Positions 1-5,104 of a stretch of 6,394 nt of DNA are shown in pieces. The translations under genes were made by a program, and so were the position numbers. Location: NCBI GenBank assembly GCA_020024515.1, contig JAHHTR010000119.1, positions 1 to 6,394 on the forward strand, written 5' to 3'. This DNA is from Angelakisella sp. Its GTDB lineage: Bacteria > Bacillota > Clostridia > Oscillospirales > Ruminococcaceae. Below the pieces are notes generated by a model that ran no database searches, had not been told where the DNA came from, and saw only the letters and a list, made by a program, of their open reading frames with translations. Position 1 is the first letter of the stretch; each line of letters begins with the position of its first letter.

Positions 1-2
1 AT

Positions 3-242
3 CCTCTCCGCACGGCAGAAATGACCCTGGAGGATGACTACGGTATGATCGACGGGGTTATCAATAATGGCAGACGCGGGGAGGAACTGGAAAAGGCAAA
101 GGAAGCAACCGAGAAGCAGGAGCCGGAAAGAAAACCCTCTATCAAGGAACGGCTGGCAGAGGCAAAACGGGAATGTGCCGAGCACAAGCCCCCGGAAAAG
201 GGACGTTCCGGGCGTGATACCCCGGAGCATGGCTGTCTATGA
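3..242 (+). CDS. C-terminal end of a YodL/DUF4316-type ICE protein (5' end outside window)
   Basis: The frame is open from the first complete codon (position 3) to TGA at 240-242 and encodes 79 residues. The segment TAEMTLEDDYGMIDG, followed by an INNG motif and a highly charged Lys/Glu/Arg-rich tail (KPSIKERLAEAKRE), resembles from memory the C-terminus of YodL/DUF4316-containing proteins carried by clostridial conjugative elements. Their function is not established. The methionine at 21 is probably internal, because the similarity continues upstream of it to the window edge. The stop overlaps the start of the next gene in an ATGA arrangement, so the two are co-translated. No catalytic motif is visible in this tail. 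The family name is a recollection and could be wrong. That this is the end of a longer coding sequence is better supported. Confidence 0.6.
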   Translation, partial: PLRTAEMTLEDDYGMIDGVINNGRRGEELEKAKEATEKQEPERKPSIKERLAEAKRECAEHKPPEKGRSGRDTPEHGCL

Positions 243-421
243 GTCGCAGTAAGAAATGGCACCTGGAATGGGCCTTCTTTCTGGGTGCCAACGGCAGACG
301 GCAGTATAATCCTATCTGTCAGAGCTGCGTCCACCACTGTAAACAGAGTTTTCGGTCTGAAATCGTCACCTGTCCGCATTACCTCTCCAAACGCTCTAAA
401 ACTGGTAAGGATAAGGGTTAA
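239..421 (+). CDS. small Cys-rich basic protein of the ICE backbone, function unknown
   Basis: This 60-residue protein begins at the ATG overlapping the stop of the preceding gene (ATGA), with GGAG at 224-227 as a possible ribosome binding site. It has four cysteines spaced C27-x2-C30-x3-C34-x10-C45, which suggests a small zinc-binding fold, and a basic tail (SKRSKTGKDKG). The opening MSRSKKWHLEWAFFL is reminiscent of short hypothetical proteins that follow DUF4316-type genes in clostridial conjugative elements. No function is known to me. Overlap with the upstream gene, the Cys pattern and backbone-like base composition argue that it is real. It is the last plus-strand backbone gene before the cargo. 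Confidence 0.65.
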   Translation: MSRSKKWHLEWAFFLGANGRRQYNPICQSCVHHCKQSFRSEIVTCPHYLSKRSKTGKDKG

Positions 422-509
422 AAATGAGGCAATAATTTCTCTGTGACAGGCTTTCAGGACATACCCTTTATGATTTCTCATGCGCAAGGGTAGTTTCTCT
501 TACAGGAAA

Positions 510-593
510 GAAAAGACCTCTTTTTGCATACCTTGAAGAACAGAAAACGGGAGTACAGCTTTTCGGATGATCCGTGGGCTGTACTCCCGTTTT
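510..593 (+). repeat. left copy of direct repeat flanking the defence cargo
   Basis: The core at 542-591 matches 5037-5086 at 49 of 50 positions; the one difference is G576 versus T5071. Weaker similarity, with one or two single-base gaps, extends upstream to about 510 (GAAAAGACCTCTTTT here, GAAAAGCCTCTTTT in the other copy). The hairpin stem is palindromic, but the loop shows that both copies point the same way. The pair encloses the CBASS operon and the ATPase gene and nothing of the ICE backbone except the spacer near each end. Confidence 0.9.
544..593. terminator. bidirectional hairpin terminator after the CBASS operon
   Basis: A perfect 16-bp inverted repeat (544-559 with 578-593, AAAACGGGAGTACAGC) encloses an 18-nt loop that itself holds CGGA/TCCG. 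Read on the plus strand it runs into a T-rich tract; on the minus strand it is followed by TTTTCTGTTCTTC. It begins six bases beyond the stop of the minus-strand effector gene and lies downstream of the plus-strand backbone genes, so it can end transcription from both sides. Confidence 0.85.
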
Positions 594-598
594 TTATT

Positions 599-1453
599 TT
601 ATGCAGATTTACTGTAAAGCGCAGATAATTTGGCTGCGATTTTCTTGTGAACGGAATTTGACTCTAAAACATTAATTACACGCCGCTCATCAATAAGTAA
701 TTGTAGCTGTTCAATATGCTCCCGTTCAGGTTTGACCTCGATAGTTTCCTTTGAACCATCTATTCGGTTAGAAACACGCATGTATTTTATATTCTCACAC
801 GCTCGTTCGCATATTTTGAGGATTATACCACCTGAGCAAAGGAGTGTATTGAGTACGCTGCGATTTATTGCCTGCATAACAAACAAAAAAACTATACTGA
901 TACATATTCCAATTATGATAGATATGGGAATTCTACACAGAGTCATTTTTTTGTTCCACCAAACATTTTGCCTCTGGCATTCAAACTGAGCATCAACACC
1001 ATCTAATGGTTTTGTGAACTCATACCAGTCTTTTACGCCAGGTGGATTATCTCGCCCCGTATTACCAACCTGAATCAATCCATCGCTGTGATGTTGAGAA
1101 AAAAGAATTTCAGCCTTTTCAATTATGTTTTGTTCCTCTGACTTGGAAAACTGATTTGGATTTATTCCTATTACTTTTGCATCAAAGTATTTTCTAAGAC
1201 GTGCACCCCACTTCACATTATTGCAGGTTATTATGTAAAAAACAACCGCTACAAAATTAAATAAAAACGGGATACCGTTGAGGATAGACTCATGCAAAGC
1301 ACTTGGCAAAAATATGGAAAAAGCCGAAATAATACAAGCGCACCAAGCCAAAAAGTTATATTTTTCAGCTGTGTTATAAGAAACATGGGCTGCATATTGA
1401 ATTTTCAAGAAGCATATCTCATTTTGAGTCTCTTGTATTTTTGAACTGTTCAT
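599..1453 (-). CDS. S-4TM-type CBASS effector, predicted membrane-disrupting protein
   Basis: This 284-residue protein has four predicted membrane segments in two hairpins: about 34-52 and 60-77, then 174-195 and 198-214. A cytosolic region (about 78-173) separates the hairpins, and a charged helical tail (about 216-284) follows. This layout, with CQRQNVWWNKK just before the second hairpin, fits the SMODS-associated four-TM effector family (S_4TM). Such proteins are predicted to damage the inner membrane when the partner CD-NTase makes its cyclic nucleotide, killing the infected cell. It is the last gene of the operon. Its ATG overlaps the E2 gene by 35 bp, with AAGGGGGTG about 15 nt upstream as a distant ribosome binding site, so coupling is likely. 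The family call rests on topology, motif and neighbours; which nucleotide it senses cannot be read from sequence. Confidence 0.82.
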   Translation of the reverse strand: MNSSKIQETQNEICFLKIQYAAHVSYNTAEKYNFLAWCACIISAFSIFLPSALHESILNGIPFLFNFVAVVFYIITCNNVKWGARLRKYFDAKVIGINPNQFSKSEEQNIIEKAEILFSQHHSDGLIQVGNTGRDNPPGVKDWYEFTKPLDGVDAQFECQRQNVWWNKKMTLCRIPISIIIGICISIVFLFVMQAINRSVLNTLLCSGGIILKICERACENIKYMRVSNRIDGSKETIEVKPEREHIEQLQLLIDERRVINVLESNSVHKKIAAKLSALYSKSA

Positions 1454-2114
1454 AATAAGTGTCTAGCACCCCCTTAATTAATTTGTAGTCATTTTGAACG
1501 ATCTTTTTCAATTTTTCATTCTCAAAAAATCGTTTGATACTCGCTCCATGGCATAATCGCATTTTTCCCCCAGAACCGCAGGGACATGGAAGGTGCCCTC
1601 GATAATGTCCAAACAAAATGAAATCCATTATCCGAAAGATCTTTACATAATCTGACTCGTCAAAAAAATCTCCATATGTTTGAAGAACCCCTTCTATACC
1701 GTGTGCACGTTCCCCAAAGGGGAATGTCCCGTATCGCTGAAAATATTCATACGAAAAATAATAGGGTTCAACAAAATTGTGCATCCAATCTTCTAAGTTA
1801 AATCCTCCAAGAAAGTGAATACGAATTGCAGCATCTGTTTCAAGACATAACCTTCCATCAGCATAACGGTGAGGATAACTTTCATCAATATGATTACCAC
1901 TATCAACCACATAGGGCAGGACATCGGACAATACGGGAACCACAATTCTAATTTGATAGTTCTTATAAAGACGGAAGTCTAATGCGACACGATCAATCAA
2001 AAGCTGACCAGAAAGAACTATCTCCGAGCCAAGTATCGATTCGATACTAAGTCCATCGTATAGGTGTAGCAGGTGGTTAACCTGCTGCACCGCCGATTCT
2101 TTGGAAAAAATCAT
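1419..2114 (-). CDS. E2-like ubiquitin-conjugating homologue with C-terminal SEC-C motif (type II-short CBASS)
   Basis: The 231-residue protein starts at the ATG that overlaps the CD-NTase stop as ATGA; a longer TTG start at 2177 lies inside the CD-NTase gene and is unlikely. Residues about 25-130 look like a bacterial E2 fold: a strand-rich N-terminal half leads to PHRYADGRLCLETD (81-94), where Cys90 is the expected thioester-forming residue and His82 lies in the position of the E2 HPN-like motif. Residues 177-189 (CPCGSGGKMRLCH) form a SEC-C zinc-binding motif, followed by a helical tail. In CBASS, E2-type proteins join the C-terminus of the CD-NTase to a target, which raises nucleotide synthesis. 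Type II-short systems have only E2, without E1 or JAB domains, as here. SEC-C might bind nucleic acid or a protein partner, but that is inference. Confidence 0.85.
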   Translation of the reverse strand: MIFSKESAVQQVNHLLHLYDGLSIESILGSEIVLSGQLLIDRVALDFRLYKNYQIRIVVPVLSDVLPYVVDSGNHIDESYPHRYADGRLCLETDAAIRIHFLGGFNLEDWMHNFVEPYYFSYEYFQRYGTFPFGERAHGIEGVLQTYGDFFDESDYVKIFRIMDFILFGHYRGHLPCPCGSGGKMRLCHGASIKRFFENEKLKKIVQNDYKLIKGVLDTYYEQFKNTRDSK

Positions 2115-3337
2115 AGGCTTCGATAAGGCTTTGCTGTGCCTTGTAAAACTATTGGCTTTGGTGATGTTATGTCGCAATATTTTTTACCCAGAACAGAGGA
2201 TACCGTCGTGATCCCGAATCCGTTTTCAAGTGCTACTCTAAACTGCTGTTCACTTTCCTGCTGCAGAGATTCAATAAGGTCGGTCTTGACGGTTTTGACC
2301 CAGCGGAAGAAAAATGTCGGAATTCTCGTATCTTGATTCCACTTGTTAGCCAAATTGTCCTCAGGATTAGCTGGATTTGCTATGTACCATTTTCCATCTG
2401 GTCTGGAGAAAACAGTACGGTTGTTGTACAGTTGTGAAAACTCCTTAAATGTTAGTTTTTCCTGCTGCGCGTAGATGTTGAGTTCGTTGAGCACATACTC
2501 TAACAATTCAAAGACAGAACAGTCTGGACTGTGCTGTGAGGCGATTTGGGTGGTGACAACATTAATAATCGAAGAAATAGGTTTGAGATCATCACCATCC
2601 TTGTATTTTGCATAGTACACATCTCTGTGGTACTTCAAAATCTGAATAACCCGCTGAAGCGCAGAACGATCCAATTCATGTGGAATTTCTTCAACAGACG
2701 AGAAGATGGCCTGATTGGCTTCAAAGAGGCATTCTCGATAAGTTTCTCTTGATGCTGCTAAATAAGGCTCGTTATATTTGTCGAACCACGCGCGGAACCC
2801 TCTTGGATTGTTTGTTAACCATGAATAATTACGATTACCATTGTGCTTCGGAATAGCAATCGCAGTTTCAATCAGGTTGGGCTCCAGGCTTTTTTGCGTG
2901 AGGCGGTTTTTGTTTTCGATAGTTTCATCTGTAGCAGGAACGATATCGATTGTGAAACCAATACCGTTGATATCAGCGTATTCAACAGTGAAACATTCCT
3001 CATATACTATCAGTTTTCCACCATAGACACCACTTGAACTGAGAGAATCTTCGATTTTCTTACGAAGCTCACTTGGCGCATAGTCAGCTCGGTTGCCGCA
3101 AACTTGGCAGACAACATCTAAATCGTAGTTTGCTGAGGGGTTTTTAGCATTCGGGCGAACCACAGTTCCAAAAGCAAATGACCCTTGTGGGTACATATCA
3201 GCTTCAATACCACAGTCACTAAGAAACTTTGTAATCGCTTTATACTTTTCAACGGCATTCTTGTACATTGTCGGTGATATATCAAGGCTAGAGATAATGG
3301 ACAGGATGTCTTTTTGACGTTCAGGTATATTCTTCAC
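2111..3337 (-). CDS. CD-NTase (cGAS/DncV-like cyclic oligonucleotide synthase) of CBASS
   Basis: The 408-residue protein has the nucleotidyltransferase signature GSFAFGT (52-58), the metal-binding pair in YDLD (Asp72, Asp74) and a third acidic residue in FTIDIVPA (Asp131). This is an intact active site for making a cyclic di- or trinucleotide alarm signal. Near the C-terminus, NPANPEDN (321-328) followed by KW resembles the AGS-C sensor domain that accompanies SMODS-type nucleotidyltransferases. It heads the operon, and its stop overlaps the E2 start as ATGA. I chose GTG at 3337 because GAGAGG lies seven bases upstream; a GTG at 3373 has no ribosome binding site and falls within the CIRCE operator. 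The C-terminus ends in TAKPYRSL, the tail an E2 would be expected to act on. The nucleotide product cannot be predicted from sequence by eye. Confidence 0.93.
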   Translation of the reverse strand: MKNIPERQKDILSIISSLDISPTMYKNAVEKYKAITKFLSDCGIEADMYPQGSFAFGTVVRPNAKNPSANYDLDVVCQVCGNRADYAPSELRKKIEDSLSSSGVYGGKLIVYEECFTVEYADINGIGFTIDIVPATDETIENKNRLTQKSLEPNLIETAIAIPKHNGNRNYSWLTNNPRGFRAWFDKYNEPYLAASRETYRECLFEANQAIFSSVEEIPHELDRSALQRVIQILKYHRDVYYAKYKDGDDLKPISSIINVVTTQIASQHSPDCSVFELLEYVLNELNIYAQQEKLTFKEFSQLYNNRTVFSRPDGKWYIANPANPEDNLANKWNQDTRIPTFFFRWVKTVKTDLIESLQQESEQQFRVALENGFGITTVSSVLGKKYCDITSPKPIVLQGTAKPYRSL

Positions 3338-3344
3338 AGGAATA

Positions 3345-3350
3345 CCTCTC
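3345..3350 (-). promoter_or_regulatory. ribosome binding site fixing the CD-NTase start
   Basis: On the minus strand GAGAGG, within AGAAAGAGAGG, precedes GTG at 3337 with a seven-base spacer. No comparable site precedes the upstream GTG at 3373, so this decides the start and places the CIRCE element entirely in the 5' untranslated region. Confidence 0.8.
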
Positions 3351-3366
3351 TTTCTAATATTTTTTA

Positions 3367-3393
3367 GTAGCACTCTAACTCATCGAGTGCTAT
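3367..3393 (-). promoter_or_regulatory. CIRCE operator (HrcA heat-shock repressor site) in the CBASS leader
   Basis: The half-sites GTAGCACTC (3367-3375) and GAGTGCTAT (3385-3393) are separated by exactly nine bases. The CIRCE consensus is TTAGCACTC-N9-GAGTGCTAA; this site matches 16 of 18 positions and differs only at the two outermost bases. It begins a few bases downstream of the predicted transcription start and ends 16 bases before the ribosome binding site, which is the usual place for CIRCE in groES, hrcA and dnaK leaders. HrcA bound here would block transcription of CBASS until GroEL is titrated away. No hrcA gene is in the window, so the host's own HrcA would be used. The match is seen directly; regulation is inferred. 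Confidence 0.85.
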
Positions 3394-3404
3394 TCTCTGT
3401 GCAT

Positions 3405-3433
3405 ACATTACTACCATTGCTTTCAAAAGTCAA
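3405..3433 (-). promoter_or_regulatory. predicted sigma-A promoter of the CBASS operon
   Basis: On the minus strand TTGACT (3433-3428) is followed after 17 bases by TAATGT (3410-3405). The -35 box matches at five of six positions; the -10 box is weaker. Transcription would begin near 3398, just upstream of the CIRCE element. The position relative to CIRCE supports the call as much as the boxes do. Confidence 0.6.
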
Positions 3434-3436
3434 TGA

Positions 3437-3458
3437 TTTATCGAAAAAATCGTTTTTT
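3437..3458 (+). repeat. 22-bp repeat, copy 1, in the divergent control region
   Basis: This stretch matches 3498-3519 at 20 of 22 positions and includes an identical 13-base AAAATCGTTTTTT. It lies just upstream of the predicted CBASS -35 box (3428-3433), 61 bases from the second copy. It may be one of a pair of protein-binding sites or a remnant of a small duplication. Confidence 0.6.
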
Positions 3459-3497
3459 GTGGTTGTACAAGTCAAGTGCGACACATAATTCTAATAT

Positions 3498-3519
3498 TTT
3501 ATTGACAAAATCGTTTTTT
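3498..3519 (+). repeat. 22-bp repeat, copy 2, overlapping the ATPase -35 box
   Basis: This is the second copy of the sequence at 3437-3458, differing at two positions. It spans the TTGACA -35 box of the ATPase promoter and most of the spacer, where a bound protein would interfere with RNA polymerase. It may be an operator; no candidate regulator gene is present in the window. Confidence 0.6.
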
Positions 3520-3530
3520 AGAAGTATCTT
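3502..3530 (+). promoter_or_regulatory. sigma-A promoter of the AAA ATPase gene
   Basis: A perfect TTGACA (3502-3507), a 17-base spacer and TATCTT (3525-3530) form a good housekeeping promoter. Transcription would begin near 3537, leaving a short leader before the ribosome binding site AGGAGA (3550-3555) and the ATG at 3563. Confidence 0.75.
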
Positions 3531-3562
3531 ATTACAGTACGCAACGAATAGGAGATACTATT

Positions 3563-4933
3563 ATGTTAATTCAATTTTCGGTTTCCAATTTTTTATCGTT
3601 TGATGAAAAAGAAACATTTTCGATGGCAGCTGGAAAAGGTCGGAAAAATCTTGACCGTGTCTTTAACGACCGAAAAAATAAACTTACTAAATGTAAAGTT
3701 ATCTTCGGAGCAAACGCTTCCGGTAAATCCAACCTTGTATCTGCTTTCCAGTTTGTTCAGCAAATGATAGTTGATGGGTTACCGCGTGGTTTTTCAAACA
3801 AGTTTTTCCGACTGGATTCCGAAAAAAAGGCTGTTCCATCTGAATTTGAAATAGAGTTTCTTTGTGAGTCAAAAATTTTTATATATGGTTTTTCCATTTT
3901 ACTTACAACGGGCAGCATTCTCAATGAGTATTTGTATGAGTATATAAGCCCATCTTCTACAAGAACATTATTTAGCCGAGATACCGTTTCAGAGGTGTTT
4001 AGTGTAGGACCTTATTTCAAAAAGGCTAACACTCTTTCAAAATTAAAAAATTATGGGGAAGATAGTGCTAACGACCAAGAGGTTCTTTTCCTATCAATCA
4101 TTAACCAAAATAAGGGAAAGATGTTTTCAGACTTTCCTGAACTACAGATTTTGCGAAACATATTCGAGTGGTTTGCAGACAAATTAAATATCAGTTTTCC
4201 AGATAGTATTTTAACTGGATATCCATATTTTACCGATACAAATTTAGATGAAATCGCTGATCTCCTCAATGCACTTGGTACTGGGATTAGTGAATTGAAG
4301 ATTGTTGAAGTTCCTGTAGAAGTAATAAAGAATAAAATACCTGATGAATTATATAATAGAATCGTCACAGACTTAGAAAAAGCAAATGCTCGTATTCAGT
4401 CTGAATTAGATGAATGCCCAAGAGTTATGATCCGCTCTTATAAAGAATTTTACACATTTGAAATAGATACAACTGGTAAAATAACTATCACAACTATTGA
4501 ATTTAGCCATGAAACAAAGGATATTTTCTTTGATCTTAATGAAGAATCCGATGGAACGGCCAGACTATTAGACTTAATAGAGATTCTCTTTAAGATATCA
4601 AATAATCGAATCTTTGTCATTGATGAGATTGATAGATGCTTGCACCCATCAATGACGGTAAAAATAGTTGCATTGTTTTTATCTATGGCGAAAATGCGTA
4701 ATACTCAGTTGATTATTACCTCGCATGAATCAAGACTCCTTGCATCAGAAATACTTCGCAACGATGAAATTTGCTTTGTCAGTAAAACAGGGCGCGGTAC
4801 TTCCGTTATTAATCCGTTAGAAAAATATCAACTTCGTGCTGACAAAAAAGTTTACGCTGCATTATTTGATGGAACTTTAGATGTTGGACCTTCGTTTAAC
4901 GAATCAAAACTTTCTGGATTAATCGAGCAATAA
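3563..4933 (+). CDS. RloA-like AAA_15 ATPase, probable antiphage component without RloB partner
   Basis: The 456-residue protein starts with the family's typical MLIQFSVSNFLSF. Walker A is GANASGKS (49-56), an ABC-like signature is ESDGTAR (328-334), Walker B is FVIDEID (351-357, with Asp354 and Glu355), and the switch histidine is His388 in ITSHES. This is an SMC/ABC-like nucleotide-binding domain of the AAA_15/COG1106 group, which includes RloA and AbiLi. Members usually act as ATP-driven sensors beside an effector such as RloB or another nuclease. Here the next gene is convergent and belongs to the ICE backbone, with only 171 bases between, so no partner is encoded behind it. The ORF ends soon after the ATPase core and has no visible TOPRIM domain, unlike OLD nucleases. 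AGGAGA seven bases upstream supports the start. It may act alone, with a host protein, or with the divergent CBASS. Confidence 0.85.
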   Translation: MLIQFSVSNFLSFDEKETFSMAAGKGRKNLDRVFNDRKNKLTKCKVIFGANASGKSNLVSAFQFVQQMIVDGLPRGFSNKFFRLDSEKKAVPSEFEIEFLCESKIFIYGFSILLTTGSILNEYLYEYISPSSTRTLFSRDTVSEVFSVGPYFKKANTLSKLKNYGEDSANDQEVLFLSIINQNKGKMFSDFPELQILRNIFEWFADKLNISFPDSILTGYPYFTDTNLDEIADLLNALGTGISELKIVEVPVEVIKNKIPDELYNRIVTDLEKANARIQSELDECPRVMIRSYKEFYTFEIDTTGKITITTIEFSHETKDIFFDLNEESDGTARLLDLIEILFKISNNRIFVIDEIDRCLHPSMTVKIVALFLSMAKMRNTQLIITSHESRLLASEILRNDEICFVSKTGRGTSVINPLEKYQLRADKKVYAALFDGTLDVGPSFNESKLSGLIEQ

Positions 4934-4969
4934 TTTATCTGAAACAAGAGTTTAGAACACGCCTTATAC

Positions 4970-5014
4970 GGCTTTTGTCTACAAAAATAAGTTGTCTTGT
5001 AGAAACGAAAAGCC
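4970..5014. repeat. imperfect inverted repeat downstream of the ATPase gene
   Basis: GGCTTTT-G-TCTACAA (4970-4984) pairs with TTGTAGA-AACG-AAAAGCC (4997-5014) around a 12-base loop: two seven-bp stems separated by an asymmetric bulge. It lies between the ATPase stop and the right hairpin repeat, and its right arm runs into the start of that repeat. It could help end the ATPase transcript, although no clean T-run follows. Confidence 0.45.
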
Positions 5015-5086
5015 TCTTTTGGCACACTTTAAAAATAGAAAACGGGAGTACAGCTTTTCGGATGATCCGTTGGCTGTACTCCCGTT
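5007..5086 (+). repeat. right copy of direct repeat flanking the defence cargo
   Basis: The core 5037-5086 matches 542-591 at 49 of 50 positions, with diverged but recognisable similarity back to about 5007. It follows the stop of the minus-strand DUF6050-like backbone gene, where it looks like that gene's native terminator. This copy may therefore be the ancestral backbone one, and the left copy the duplicate or the one brought with the cargo; the sequence alone does not settle which. Confidence 0.9.
5041..5086. terminator. bidirectional hairpin terminator between the ATPase and DUF6050-like genes
   Basis: A perfect 14-bp stem (5041-5054 with 5073-5086) carries an 18-nt loop. On the plus strand CTTTTTTG follows; on the minus strand TTTTCTATTTTT follows. 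It sits between two convergent genes and can stop transcripts from both. Confidence 0.85.
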
Positions 5087-5104
5087 CTTTTTTGTTATTC
5101 TGTT

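Larger units (their letters stand above)
510..5086. other. defence cargo module bracketed by duplicated terminators
   Basis: Between the two direct hairpin repeats lie only a CBASS operon and a divergently transcribed AAA ATPase gene. By eye the genes here are more A+T-rich than the relaxase and the left backbone genes, which fits an insertion of different origin into the convergent gap between two ICE operons. No integrase, transposase or clear target-site duplication is visible in the window, so the entry mechanism is unknown. Homologous recombination between terminator copies is one possibility. Confidence 0.65.

Noticed and set aside
38..487. Minus-strand frame of 149 codons
   Set aside because: It is antisense to two overlapping plus-strand genes that look real, and its translation shows no recognisable motif.
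2115..2177. TTG start at 2177 extending the E2 protein by 21 residues
   Set aside because: The extension lies wholly within the CD-NTase gene, and the ATG at 2114 gives the usual ATGA overlap.
3338..3373. Upstream GTG start at 3373 for the CD-NTase
   Set aside because: It has no ribosome binding site and would put the CIRCE element partly inside the coding sequence; GTG at 3337 has a well-spaced GAGAGG.
3447..3475. Second minus-strand promoter using TTGACT at 3475-3470
   Set aside because: No acceptable -10 box lies 16-18 bases downstream; the TTGACT at 3433-3428 is better placed relative to the CIRCE element.
4051..4368. Minus-strand frame of 105 codons
   Set aside because: It lies entirely antisense to the ATPase gene and has no ribosome binding site or family resemblance I can see.
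3563..4933. ATPase as an OLD-family nuclease
   Set aside because: It ends at 456 residues soon after the switch histidine, with no room for a C-terminal TOPRIM domain.
510..5086. Flanking repeats as ICE attachment sites (attL/attR)
   Set aside because: Each copy is a terminator hairpin just after a gene, relaxase and backbone genes lie outside the pair, and no integrase is present between them.
4934..5104. Possible remnant of an RloB or nuclease partner after the ATPase
   Set aside because: The 171-base gap holds hairpins and no frame of useful length or recognisable nuclease motif.
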